Positions 1-7,286 of a stretch of 17,159 nucleotides of DNA are shown here, piece after piece. Numbering within the stretch: position 1 is the stretch's first letter; every line of letters begins with the position of its first letter. A program made the position numbers and the translations under genes. The DNA is from an uncultured Collinsella sp. (GTDB lineage Bacteria; Actinomycetota; Coriobacteriia; Coriobacteriales; Coriobacteriaceae). The DNA is taken from the NCBI GenBank assembly GCA_902478945.1, contig CABSMX010000040.1:1-17159 (forward strand), in the 5' to 3' direction. The notes beneath the pieces are model-generated. The model searched no databases and was not told where the DNA came from. It saw only the letters and a program-made list of their open reading frames with translations.

Positions 1-3
1 CAT
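1..3 (-). CDS. Start codon of a gene that runs off the left edge
   Basis: Only an ATG on the minus strand is present. It is preceded by GGAGG (plus-strand 9-13) with a 5-nt spacing, which is a strong ribosome binding site. The gene follows the ppx-like gene in the same direction after a 90-bp gap. Nothing can be said about its product. Confidence 0.6.
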
Positions 4-18
4 GCGAACCTCCAGTCC

Positions 19-35
19 GGACCGCTTCACGGTCC
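19..35 (-). other. Short hairpin in the leader of the left-edge gene
   Basis: A 6-bp perfect stem (GGACCG with CGGTCC) encloses a 5-nt loop a few bases upstream of the GGAGG site of the left-edge gene. No T-run follows on either strand, so it does not look like an intrinsic terminator. It could be a leader structure, an operator, or chance in GC-rich DNA. Confidence 0.3.
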
Positions 36-93
36 AACTTTCTGTCCGCACCCCCATTTAGGAACTATTTCACCGCAACTCAGAGGGAGACGG

Positions 94-1095
94 TTAAAGG
101 GCGCTCAGGCTCGGGGTCCAGCCGATGGTGGGGGTCGCGCCGTCGAGAACCTCGTTGATGGTGGCGGCCATGCCGGCGAGCAAGCTGTTCTCGCTTACGG
201 TGAGCGTCTTGTAGCCGCCGGCTCGCATGAGCTCGCGAATCACCGCGGCACCTGCCAAGATCACGCCCGCGCGCTTGGGTTGCACGCCCGGTAACGCGGC
301 AATGCCCGCAACATCCAGCGCGGACATACGCTCGATAGCGGCCGAAACCTGGTCCAACGAAAGCTCGCGCAGGTGCACAAAGCTCGAATCATACGGCTCC
401 AGCTCGTGAACGAGTGCCACGAGCGTGGTGACAGTACCACCCACCGCGACCAGGCGCTCGGCACGCTCAAAGTCGACAGGCAGACTCTCAAAGTAGCCCG
501 CAAACTGCTCGTTTGCCCAGCCGGCAGCAGCCGCAAGCTCGTTCGTCGACGGCGGCAGTGCCGAGAAAAACCGCTCGGTCACGCGACGACAACCAATGTC
601 CAGCGAGCGCGTTCCCTCCAGCGCAAAGACGCCGCGCTCCGGTGCATAGACGCCCGTCGCGAGCTCCGTGGATCCGCCGCCCGAATCGGCAACAATGATG
701 CGCTCGCCGGCAAAGTCGTGCGCCACGCCAAAAAACGTCAAGCACGCCTCGACCTCGCCCGGAATCACCTGCGGCTCGAGTCCCAGCTCGCGCAGGCCGT
801 CCAGTAGCAGCGCGGCATTGGACGCATCGCGCGCGGCGCTCGTACACGTGGTGCAGATGCACACGGCCCCAAAGGCACGGGCCTCGTCCACAAACATGCG
901 ACACGCAGCGAGCACGCGCTCAACGGCCGCCTCGCAAAAGCGCCCCGTCGCGTCCACGCCCTCGCCCAAGTCGGTAATCTCGGTATGCTTGGACGATTCC
1001 ACGATCGCCCCGCCCTCGACCTGGGCCAACACCAGGCGCGACGACACCGTCCCCAGGTCAATCGCCGCCACCTTATATCGTTTGCAATTCGTCAT
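94..1095 (-). CDS. Ppx/GppA-family phosphatase (exopolyphosphatase-like)
   Basis: This is a 333-aa member of the ASKHA-fold Ppx/GppA family, whose members hydrolyse polyphosphate and/or pppGpp in the cytosol. Visible motifs are the N-terminal phosphate loop AIDLGTVSSR (residues 11-20), TSAARDASN (85-93), the acidic GEVEA (113-117, where the family has its catalytic Glu), the second phosphate loop DSGGGST (137-143) and GGTVTTL (219-225). The length matches the short actinobacterial Ppx type without the C-terminal HD domain. The start is supported by GGAGGGGA about 9 nt upstream. The gene begins 20 bp after the DivIC-like gene ends, so the two are probably co-transcribed. Oddity: the usual GTNS of the first loop reads GTVS. 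Polyphosphatase and pppGpp phosphatase cannot be told apart from sequence alone. Confidence 0.88.
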   Translation of the reverse strand: MTNCKRYKVAAIDLGTVSSRLVLAQVEGGAIVESSKHTEITDLGEGVDATGRFCEAAVERVLAACRMFVDEARAFGAVCICTTCTSAARDASNAALLLDGLRELGLEPQVIPGEVEACLTFFGVAHDFAGERIIVADSGGGSTELATGVYAPERGVFALEGTRSLDIGCRRVTERFFSALPPSTNELAAAAGWANEQFAGYFESLPVDFERAERLVAVGGTVTTLVALVHELEPYDSSFVHLRELSLDQVSAAIERMSALDVAGIAALPGVQPKRAGVILAGAAVIRELMRAGGYKTLTVSENSLLAGMAATINEVLDGATPTIGWTPSLSAL

Positions 1096-1115
1096 TGCAG
1101 GCTCCCCTCCGGGCG

Positions 1116-1868
1116 TTACTCGCCGTTGGACACGACCGTCTGGCCCTCGACGCCGTTAAATCCAAACAGCATATCGAGCGTCTGGATGTACCACGGCGCG
1201 TCCTTGCCGACCTCTTCGATCTCTTTGGCCACTTCGCTGGCCTTCTTGGCGTTCGAGGACTTTTTGCTCGACGACGAGTCCGAATCGTCGTCCAGGCCCT
1301 GCACTTCAATCCTCTTCTCGCCGGGCATCACCAGGCCCAGGTCCTCGGATGCCGCATCCTTGATACCCTGCTCCGAGAGCAGCTTGTCGACGCTTTTCTG
1401 CAGCTCGTCGTTGTACTGCTGGCGAATCTCGACCTGCTTGGCCAAGATATCGTTCGAGCGTTTGGCAACGTAGAGGTCGCGTACGGGAAAGTACAGGCTC
1501 ACGAGCACCAGGACGACGACAATGCCAATAAACAGCCCGCGCTGGGGTCCATGGGTAAAGTCGTAAATTGCCTTGACCACCGCGTTGTCGTTGGCGTAGT
1601 GCATGAAGTCCGAGCCCGAAAGACGGCTCGAGGGCCTGGTCGACTTTTCGCGTGTTTGAGCCGAGGGGCGCTGAGCATGCGTCGAGTGTGGCGAGCGGCC
1701 CGTCGACGTATTCATTTGAGCACGGGGGTGTGAGGCACTTGCCGGACGTTGTGCGCGGCAATCGACGCCGGCGTAGTCGGACCCGCCGAGCTGCGCGGTA
1801 CGCGCACGACGAGACGACGGCTCGCGCGAACCGGCGGAATAATACCTGTTGTCGTAAATCTGATCCAT
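1116..1868 (-). CDS. DivIC/FtsB-like septum formation initiator
   Basis: A 250-aa single-pass membrane protein. It has a long hydrophilic, Arg/Ser-rich cytoplasmic N-terminus (1-109), one transmembrane helix (about 111-129), then a heptad-like extracytoplasmic segment (about 131-170). This is the FtsB/DivIC plan; these proteins bridge the FtsQ/DivIB-FtsL complex at the division site. A Ser/Asp/Lys-rich low-complexity stretch (193-212) separates the coiled coil from a C-terminal tail with W226. The start at 1868 was chosen over an upstream in-frame ATG at 1994, because the longer reading would run through the enolase terminator hairpin. AAGG lies about 5 nt before the chosen ATG. In many actinobacteria a divIC-like gene sits between eno and ppx, as here. 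The family call rests on architecture and neighbours more than on motifs. Confidence 0.8.
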   Translation of the reverse strand: MDQIYDNRYYSAGSREPSSRRARTAQLGGSDYAGVDCRAQRPASASHPRAQMNTSTGRSPHSTHAQRPSAQTREKSTRPSSRLSGSDFMHYANDNAVVKAIYDFTHGPQRGLFIGIVVVLVLVSLYFPVRDLYVAKRSNDILAKQVEIRQQYNDELQKSVDKLLSEQGIKDAASEDLGLVMPGEKRIEVQGLDDDSDSSSSKKSSNAKKASEVAKEIEEVGKDAPWYIQTLDMLFGFNGVEGQTVVSNGE

Positions 1869-1911
1869 GTGCGCCTTGTGCGGTTGAGGTTTGTTTGCGC
1901 TAAGTCCTTTA

Positions 1912-1920
1912 GTTATAGCA
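1912..1920 (-). promoter_or_regulatory. Extended -10 promoter for the DivIC-like gene
   Basis: Read on the minus strand, TGC TATAAC is an extended -10 element (5 of 6 to TATAAT) with no convincing -35. It lies downstream of the enolase terminator and would start transcription near 1905, giving a leader of about 37 nt before the ATG at 1868. Confidence 0.45.
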
Positions 1921-1959
1921 CGAGCGCCCGCACCGCCTTCGGCAGCCTTTGCTCGACAT

Positions 1960-1991
1960 AAAAAAGGCGCTGAGCCGTATGGCCCAGCGCC
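1960..1991 (-). terminator. Intrinsic terminator of eno
   Basis: An 11-bp stem (1966-1976 with 1981-1991, one A/C mismatch) closes a 4-nt loop. On the minus strand it is followed directly by a run of six T. It lies 75 bp past the enolase stop codon and separates eno from the divIC-ppx pair. Confidence 0.9.
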
Positions 1992-2066
1992 CAATGGTGC
2001 TCAACAGTGCCCGGCGGAAGCGAGGCGAATCCGAGTCAGCCCCGCCCCCCCCGCACACGCCGCTGC

Positions 2067-3356
2067 CTAGCGAATGTTGTAGAACGCAGACTTGCCGGCG
2101 TAGCGCGCACTGCCCTCGAGCTCGTCCTCGATGCGGATGAGCTGGTTGTACTTGGCAATACGGTCGCTGCGGCACGGGGCGCCCGACTTGATCTGGCCGG
2201 CGTTAACACCCACGACCAGGTCAGCGATGGTAGAGTCCTCGGTCTCGCCGGAACGATGGCTCACGATGCAAGCGTAGCCGGCCTCCTTGGCAGTCTCGAT
2301 AGCCTCGAGCGACTCGGTGAGCGTGCCAATCTGGTTGACCTTGACCAGGATCGCGTTGGCGGCACCCAGCTCGATGCCCTTCTTAAGGCGCTCGGTGTTG
2401 GTGACGAACAGGTCGTCGCCCACCAGCTGCACCTTGTTGCCAATGCGACGGGTGAGCTCAACCCAGCCGTCCCAGTCCTCCTCGGCCATACCATCCTCGA
2501 TGGAGATGATGGGATAGGTGTCGACAAGCTTCTCCCAGTAATCGACCATCTGAGCGCTCGTGTACTCAACACCCTCGCCCTTGAGCTCGTACATGCCGGT
2601 CTCGGCGTTGTAGAACTCGGTCGATGCCGGATCCATGGCGTACATGAAGTCGACGCCGGGCTTAAAGCCAGCCTTCTCCACGGCCTTGGTGATGTACTCG
2701 AACGGCTCGGCATTGGTCTTGAGGTTAGGCGCGAAACCGCCCTCGTCGCCCACGCCGCCGCCCAGGCCGGCCTCGTGCAGCACGCCCTTGAGGGTGTGGT
2801 AGACCTCGGCGCACCAGCGCAGGCCCTCGGCAAAGCTCGAAGCACCCACGGGCATGATCATGAACTCCTGGAAGTCAACGTTGTTGTCGGCATGCACGCC
2901 GCCGTTGAGGATGTTCATCATGGGCGTGGGCAGCAGGTGAGCGTTGACGCCGCCCAGGTACTGGTACAGCGACAGGCCCGCCGACTCTGCCGCAGCGCGG
3001 GCAACGGCCAGCGATACGCCCAGAATGGCGTTGGCGCCGAGCTTGGTCTTGTTGGGGGTACCGTCCGCGGCGATCAGCGCGGCATCGACGGCGCGCTGGT
3101 CGAAGGCATCGAGGCCCACGACGGCGTTGGCGCACTCGTTGTTGACGTGCTCGACGGCTTGCGAAACGCCCTTGCCCAGGTAGCGACCCTTGTCGCCGTC
3201 GCGCAGCTCGCAAGCTTCGAAAGCGCCGGTCGAAGCGCCCGAAGGCACCATCGCGCGACCGAAGCTGCCGTCCTCGAGCACGACCTCGACCTCGACGGTG
3301 GGGTTGCCGCGGCTGTCGAGTACCTCGCGACCGTAGACATCCAAAATATCGCTCAT
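2067..3356 (-). CDS. eno: Enolase (phosphopyruvate hydratase)
   Basis: A full-length 429-aa enolase. It interconverts 2-phosphoglycerate and phosphoenolpyruvate in glycolysis and usually acts as a cytosolic oligomer. Landmarks are the N-terminal ILDVYGREVLDSRGNPTVEV, the substrate loop SGASTGAFEACELRD, the metal ligands in SIEDGMAEEDW and LVGDDLFVTN, the catalytic Lys in ILVKVNQIGTLTE, and the family signature SHRSGETED. All are intact. The start is fixed by GAGGGAG just upstream and by the conserved N-terminus. The gene appears monocistronic: its leader is AT-richer and a strong terminator follows. Confidence 0.98.
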   Translation of the reverse strand: MSDILDVYGREVLDSRGNPTVEVEVVLEDGSFGRAMVPSGASTGAFEACELRDGDKGRYLGKGVSQAVEHVNNECANAVVGLDAFDQRAVDAALIAADGTPNKTKLGANAILGVSLAVARAAAESAGLSLYQYLGGVNAHLLPTPMMNILNGGVHADNNVDFQEFMIMPVGASSFAEGLRWCAEVYHTLKGVLHEAGLGGGVGDEGGFAPNLKTNAEPFEYITKAVEKAGFKPGVDFMYAMDPASTEFYNAETGMYELKGEGVEYTSAQMVDYWEKLVDTYPIISIEDGMAEEDWDGWVELTRRIGNKVQLVGDDLFVTNTERLKKGIELGAANAILVKVNQIGTLTESLEAIETAKEAGYACIVSHRSGETEDSTIADLVVGVNAGQIKSGAPCRSDRIAKYNQLIRIEDELEGSARYAGKSAFYNIR

Positions 3357-3730
3357 GTTGTCTCCCTCTCACTTGAAAACGTAGTTGATGCAAGCGACTG
3401 GCCGACTGTGCACCATTGGTGCGCCTCCGTAAGTTAGCCTTGTCGCGCTTTTTGTATTATGCCCTAAGTTAGCCGAGGGATACATATGAATTGGAGAAAT
3501 CATTCTTTGAGGCGCTTATTTTTGCACCGAGCATTCATCTCTAGAGGTCACCCCCCCATTAAATTCTTCTATCGGCATACCGTCTTTACCTGGCTTGCGA
3601 ATGAAAGAGCCAGTAATGTGCTTTTACATCGTGCAAAGTTCTGGATATCGTGCAATTTTAAGGGTCTGAAGTTCTGGATATCGTGCATAATCAGGTTATA
3701 AAAGTTCTGGATATCGTGCACGAGGTAGCC
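3357..3730. other. Gap between eno and the ATPase gene: promoter zone plus repeats
   Basis: This 374-bp stretch between divergent genes is clearly AT-richer than the flanks. It holds a 13-nt palindrome (GCACCA-T-TGGTGC, 3410-3422) in the presumed eno leader. TAAGTTAGCC occurs twice, 35 bp apart (3430-3439 and 3465-3474). AT-rich promoter-like hexamers lie between them: CATAAT on the minus strand at 3456-3461 and TATTAT on the plus strand at 3455-3460, neither with a good -35. Phased 19-bp repeats fill 3628-3720. A weak 6-bp hairpin spans 3590-3613. The stretch at 3490-3600 shows nothing I recognise. Confidence 0.6.
3628..3720 (+). repeat. Three 19-bp direct repeats at an exact 33-bp period
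   Basis: AAGTTCTGGATATCGTGCA occurs without mismatch at 3636-3654, 3669-3687 and 3702-3720. The starts are exactly 33 bp apart, and the 14-bp spacers are unrelated. A partial copy, ATCGTGCA, lies at 3628-3635 and abuts the first repeat. The last repeat ends 10 bp before the ATPase start codon and runs into the palindrome TCGTGCACGA (3714-3723). Thirty-three bp is about three helical turns, so the copies would face the same side of the DNA, as iterons or tandem operators do. It is also 11 codons, so any reading frame through them stays in phase. Confidence 0.9.
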
Positions 3731-5098
3731 ATGCTTAAACGAAAAGCCTATGACAAACTACTAAAATGGAAGCATGAAAGCGCTGGTAAAACAGCACTTC
3801 TTATTGAAGGAGCCCGCCGCGTCGGCAAGAGCACGCTTGCCCGCACGTTTGGAGAAACCGAATACAAATCCTGCCTTGTCATTGATTTCTTTCAAGCACC
3901 TGCCGAAGTTAAGCAATATTTTGAGGACTATCGCACTGACTTCGACTCGCTCTTCCTCTATCTCTCGGTTTTCTATAACGTCAAACTCTATGAACATGAG
4001 ACGCTTATCGTCTTTGACGAGGTCCAGATGTACCCGCAAGCACGCGGACTCATCAAGTATCTCGTTGCAGACGGACGTTACGACTACATCGAAACTGGAT
4101 CCCTGCTCAGCATCAAGCAGAACATTAAAGATATCGTCATCCCGTCCGAGGAAGAGTCTCTGGAACTTGAGCCCCTCGACTTTGAGGAGTTTCTTTGGGG
4201 CATGGACGAAAAGGGGCTGGCCGATCTCATTCGCATGAGTTTTAACAAGATGAAGCCGCTCCCCGATGCCCTACATCGCAGAGCGCTCTCCCTTATGCGC
4301 GAATACATGCTTGTAGGCGGCATGCCTGAGCCGGTATCCATCTATGTTGAACAGCGCGCTTTTGCGCCCGTCGACGCTTCGAAGCGCCGAATCGTTCAGC
4401 TCTATCGCAACGATATCTCTCGTTTTGCAACCGGTTACGAATTCAAAGTCGTCTCCGTACTCGATGGCATCCCGGGTCAGCTCTCTAGGCACGAAAAACG
4501 ATTCAAGCTTTCCTCACTTGATAAAAACGCACGCATGCGCACCTACGAAGAAGCCTTCTTTTGGCTGGCAGACGCGCGAATTGCCAATATCTGCTATGCC
4601 GCAAGCGAACCGAGCGTGGGCCTTTCACTCAGCATGGAGCAAACGGCCCTCAAGTGCTACATGGCAGACACCGGCCTGCTTGTAACGCTTGCCTTCTCTG
4701 ACAACAACGATACCGATGAAGACGTTTACAGGGCCGTGCTTCGCGGCGACATCGGATTGAACGAAGGAATGCTTACCGAAAACTACGTTGCCCAATCTCT
4801 AAAGGCCAATGGACACAGGCTCTTCTTTTATTCCCAAAGCGGAAAGAAGGAGGGGGAGGAGCGCATGGAAATCGACTTCCTCGTTACCCGACCCTATGTC
4901 AATGCCGCCGGAAAGCCGCGCATCAGCCCCGTCGAAGTTAAGTCGCCACGCAGATACGGAACCATCTCCCTCGACCGATTCCGCGCGCGCTTTAACAAGA
5001 AGATTGGGATAGCTTACGTGTTGCACCCTAAACAACTCGAGTGGGATGCCGAAGCGCAGCTGGCACATCTTCCGTTGTATATGGCTTTTTGCTTGTAG
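3731..5098 (+). CDS. AAA-family ATPase with DUF4143 domain
   Basis: A 455-aa protein of the AAA_14/DUF4143 group, a widespread but poorly characterised family. It has Walker A GARRVGKST (27-35), Walker B LIVFDE (92-97), the sensor-like ETGSLLS (121-127) and the DUF4143 region (about 195-405). The C-terminal pattern E380-I-D382 then E402-V-K404 resembles the PD-(D/E)XK nuclease core, though nuclease activity is not shown for the family to my knowledge. The start at 3731 has GAGG 5 nt upstream. An in-frame ATG at 3683 would translate through a repeat copy and lacks a comparable site. Codon use is visibly less GC-rich than in all neighbours, and this is an isolated plus-strand gene among minus-strand housekeeping genes, so it was probably acquired. 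Substrate and role are unknown; defence or toxin-antitoxin links would be speculation. Confidence 0.85.
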   Translation: MLKRKAYDKLLKWKHESAGKTALLIEGARRVGKSTLARTFGETEYKSCLVIDFFQAPAEVKQYFEDYRTDFDSLFLYLSVFYNVKLYEHETLIVFDEVQMYPQARGLIKYLVADGRYDYIETGSLLSIKQNIKDIVIPSEEESLELEPLDFEEFLWGMDEKGLADLIRMSFNKMKPLPDALHRRALSLMREYMLVGGMPEPVSIYVEQRAFAPVDASKRRIVQLYRNDISRFATGYEFKVVSVLDGIPGQLSRHEKRFKLSSLDKNARMRTYEEAFFWLADARIANICYAASEPSVGLSLSMEQTALKCYMADTGLLVTLAFSDNNDTDEDVYRAVLRGDIGLNEGMLTENYVAQSLKANGHRLFFYSQSGKKEGEERMEIDFLVTRPYVNAAGKPRISPVEVKSPRRYGTISLDRFRARFNKKIGIAYVLHPKQLEWDAEAQLAHLPLYMAFCL

Positions 5099-5110
5099 AG
5101 ACCTCTCTAC
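5095..5110. terminator. Weak hairpin between convergent genes
   Basis: GTAGAGA pairs with TCTCTAC across a 2-nt gap (a tetraloop if the inner pair stays open). It overlaps the stop codon of the ATPase gene, in the short space facing mazG. Neither strand has a T-run right after it, so terminator function is a guess based on position. Confidence 0.25.
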
Positions 5111-5137
5111 GAATGGATGCCGTGAGAGACGCAGGCC

Positions 5138-5998
5138 TCACTCGCTTGCTTTTGCTTGGTCCCACAGGTCGTTGAGTTGAGCGGTTGAGCAGGCGGCGAG
5201 GTCATCGCCCGCCTCGTGCACGGCGGCCTCCATCGCAGCCCAACGACGGCGGAACTTGGCCGTGCTGGCGCGAAGGGCGCTCTCGGCGTCAATCCCCTCT
5301 TTGCGCGCAACGTTGACTAGGGCAAAGAGCAGGTCGCCAAACTCCATTTCGCGCTCGGGCGAGCCGGGTTCCTCGGCCTCAAACTCGGCACGCTCCTCTG
5401 CTACCTCGTCCCACACATCCTGGACCGTCTCCCATTCAAAGCCCACGGCAGCCGCCTTGCGCGACACCTTCTGCGCCTGCATCAGCGCCGGCAGATGCGT
5501 GGGCACGCCGTCGAGCAGGCCCTCGGGCGCAGCCTCGCCTGCTGCCACGGCCTTGTCCTTGGCAGCCTTCTCGGCAAGCTTAACCTCGTCCCAGATCTTG
5601 AGCACCTCGTCGGAGTTATCGGCGTCCGCATCGCCAAACACGTGTGGGTGGCGGCGAATGAGCTTGGCGTCGATATCGCGCGCCACATCGGCCAGCGTAA
5701 ACTCACCGGCGTCCGCCGCAATCTGCGCATGCAGCACCACCTGCATGAGCACGTCGCCCAGCTCCTCGCGCAGATGCGCGGCATCATCGGCCTCGATGCA
5801 ATCGAGCGCCTCGTAGGCTTCCTCAATCATGTTCTTGCCGATGCTCTGATGCGTCTGTTCGCGGTCCCACGGGCAGCCGTCGGGCTGACGCAGGCGCCAA
5901 ATGGTCTGCACCAGATGCTGCAGCTCGGCCGATGCATCCACCAGCGTGGACAGATCGCGCGAGCCCTCGGCATTTTGCTGAGCCATGTGCTGCGCCAT
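5138..5998 (-). CDS. mazG: MazG nucleoside triphosphate pyrophosphohydrolase
   Basis: A 286-aa tandem-domain MazG, which hydrolyses (d)NTPs to NMP and pyrophosphate and is thought to clear aberrant nucleotides. The N-terminal domain has WRLRQPDGCPWDREQTHQSI (34-53), EEAYE (59-63) and EELGD (78-82), the EExxE...ExxD magnesium-binding pattern. The C-terminal domain repeats it with GFEWE (186-190), DEVAEERAE (197-205) and EFGDLLF (219-225). Length is slightly above the roughly 263 aa of E. coli MazG, mostly from an Ala/Lys-rich linker near 141-160. The start at 5998 has GGAGGAGG 7 nt upstream; this site lies partly over the stop of the preceding phosphodiesterase gene, so translation is probably coupled. 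A second ATG 12 bp inside is less well placed. Confidence 0.95.
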   Translation of the reverse strand: MAQHMAQQNAEGSRDLSTLVDASAELQHLVQTIWRLRQPDGCPWDREQTHQSIGKNMIEEAYEALDCIEADDAAHLREELGDVLMQVVLHAQIAADAGEFTLADVARDIDAKLIRRHPHVFGDADADNSDEVLKIWDEVKLAEKAAKDKAVAAGEAAPEGLLDGVPTHLPALMQAQKVSRKAAAVGFEWETVQDVWDEVAEERAEFEAEEPGSPEREMEFGDLLFALVNVARKEGIDAESALRASTAKFRRRWAAMEAAVHEAGDDLAACSTAQLNDLWDQAKASE

Positions 5999-6000
5999 GG

Positions 6001-6549
6001 TTAGTCCTCCTCCAGGATCACGTGACGGAACGCGCCGCCCTCGTAGATGCCGTAGCTGTGCGAGCCGTCCTTGGGAATGCTCACGCTGCCGGGGTTGAAG
6101 AGCCGCAGGCCCGGGTTCGCGGCGCTCTCCTCGTTGACCTTGATGTGCGTGTGGCCGTAGACGAGCGCGGAGCCCTCGGGCAGCGCGGGCGCGTGGTCGA
6201 CGCTGTTGTGCATGCCGGCGCCAAAGACGTGGCCGTGCGTCAGGAACAGCTCGCGACCGGTCTCGTCGAACAGCGTGGCGTAGTCGGCCATGAGGGGGAA
6301 GTCGAGGACCATCTGGTCGACCTCGGCATCGCAGTTGCCGCGGACGGCGATGATGCGGTCGGCCAGGGCGTTGAGCAGCGGGATTACGCGCTTGGGGGCG
6401 TAGTCGCGCGGCAGGTCGTTGCGCGGACCGTGATAGAGCAGGTCGCCCAGCAGGACGATGCGGTCGGGCTGCTCGGACTCGATGGCGGCGACCAGGCGCT
6501 CAGTCCAATATGCCGAACCGTGGATGTCGGAAGCGATAAGGTATTTCAT
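6001..6549 (-). CDS. YfcE-like metallophosphodiesterase
   Basis: A 182-aa calcineurin-like phosphoesterase close in length to E. coli YfcE (184 aa). The two-metal site is complete: D8 and H10 (SDIHG), D36 (LLGDLLYHGP), N72 (RGNCD), H105 (LTHGH), H133 and H135 (YGHTH). YfcE hydrolyses model phosphodiesters; its natural substrate is unknown. The start at 6549 is set by AAAGGA upstream and by the conserved MKYLIASDIHG. A longer in-frame reading from 6615 adds 22 unrelated residues and would overlap the end of the LarC-like gene. mazG follows after 2 bp, so the two form an operon. Confidence 0.9.
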   Translation of the reverse strand: MKYLIASDIHGSAYWTERLVAAIESEQPDRIVLLGDLLYHGPRNDLPRDYAPKRVIPLLNALADRIIAVRGNCDAEVDQMVLDFPLMADYATLFDETGRELFLTHGHVFGAGMHNSVDHAPALPEGSALVYGHTHIKVNEESAANPGLRLFNPGSVSIPKDGSHSYGIYEGGAFRHVILEED

Positions 6550-6607
6550 GGGGAGTTCCTTTCGGATGGGGTTGATGTGGCCGGGCGCGGCGCGTCGCTC
6601 GGCCGTG

Positions 6608-7093
6608 TTACTCAAATCGCAGTGCCACGGCTTGTGCCGCCTGCATCACGCGCTGGAGCGGCACGTTATGCTCGCGAGCGAGGCGGGAGCAGTCTTCGTA
6701 CTCGGGCGCCGCACGCTCACTACCGTCGGGCAGGGTCGCCACCTTGACGGACACCTCGCCCCATGGCGTTGTTACGCGCTCAAAGCGGCGTGGTAGGCAA
6801 ACGCGCTCCATAACCTGGCGGCGGATGCCATTGGTCGTGGTTTCCAAAAAGATAATCGTCTGTAGGCGCTCGATATCCTCGTGGGTACAGATTACCTGCA
6901 GCTGCCAGCCGGGACGGCCCTTCTTGCAATAGAGGGGCAGCCAGTGCACCTCGCGCGCACCGGCCTCGCGCAGGCGGTCGGCGGCGTAGGCGAGCACCTC
7001 GGGCGACGCGTCGTCGATATCGCATTCCAGCTTGACGATGGTCTCGGGCGCATCGGTCTCGCGGGACAGCGGAGATTTGCTATCGCATGGCAT
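6608..7093 (-). CDS. Stand-alone LarC C-terminal domain (LarC2-like)
   Basis: A 161-aa protein matching only the C-terminal half of LarC, the CTP-dependent nickel insertase that completes the nickel-pincer cofactor of lactate racemase. Visible LarC2 hallmarks are LECDIDDASPEVLAY, the Lys-rich YCKKGRPGWQL, LETTTNGIRRQ, the TPWGEVSVKVA turn and APEYEDCSRLAREHNVPL near the end. No N-terminal LarC1 half is present upstream in any frame: the upstream 193 bp is a divergent promoter region. The start at 7093 has AAAGGAG 9 nt upstream; an ATG at 7132 has no such site and sits beside the likely -10. In lactobacilli larC1 and larC2 are joined by a programmed frameshift, so a separate LarC2 is notable. 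No other lar genes are in the window, and the natural substrate may differ. Confidence 0.8.
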   Translation of the reverse strand: MPCDSKSPLSRETDAPETIVKLECDIDDASPEVLAYAADRLREAGAREVHWLPLYCKKGRPGWQLQVICTHEDIERLQTIIFLETTTNGIRRQVMERVCLPRRFERVTTPWGEVSVKVATLPDGSERAAPEYEDCSRLAREHNVPLQRVMQAAQAVALRFE

Positions 7094-7136
7094 ACGGTCC
7101 GGCTCCTTTCCGCACGGGCTCGTTTTGTTCATTCAA

Positions 7137-7145
7137 ACGCTAGCA
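7137..7145 (-). promoter_or_regulatory. Extended -10 candidate for the larC2-like gene
   Basis: On the minus strand TGC TAGCGT gives an extended -10 with a shared TGCTA core, also seen before the DivIC-like gene and the his operon. It would start transcription about 37 nt before the ATG at 7093. No good -35 is visible. Confidence 0.35.
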
Positions 7146-7248
7146 CATCGCGGGCGGCGTGGATGTGGCGGAGCGCGATGAGCGCGATTTTCCCTGTCCG
7201 CAAGAAACCGACACCCCGGCGCGCTCGTCGCATCGAGAGCCGCGCCGC

Positions 7249-7254
7249 TACAAT
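7249..7254 (+). promoter_or_regulatory. -10 candidate for the PHP histidinol phosphatase gene
   Basis: TACAAT (5 of 6 to consensus) lies 32 bp before the ATG at 7287. The region 17 bp upstream gives no recognisable -35, so this rests on the single hexamer in otherwise GC-rich DNA. Confidence 0.35.
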
Positions 7255-7286
7255 GGAGCGAATTCGCCTGACGCAAAGGAGCTGCC

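Noticed and set aside
2007..3437. 476-codon frame opposite enolase
   Set aside because: It lies antisense to a fully conserved gene. Such long antisense frames are expected in GC-rich DNA, and the product has no recognisable motif.
3486..3701. 71-codon plus-strand frame with a passable ribosome binding site before the ATPase gene
   Set aside because: GAGGGA lies 5 nt before its ATG, but the translation shows no family features and ends in the repeat array, with repeat-derived KFWISC twice. It is more likely a frame through regulatory DNA, though a leader peptide cannot be excluded.
3628..3720. CRISPR array
   Set aside because: Repeats of 19 bp and spacers of 14 bp are far too short, only three copies exist, and no cas gene is near.
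5138..5998. MazG as part of a toxin-antitoxin or phage-defence module with the neighbouring ATPase
   Set aside because: The two genes are convergent with different base composition. mazG is coupled to the yfcE-like gene and reads as ordinary housekeeping.
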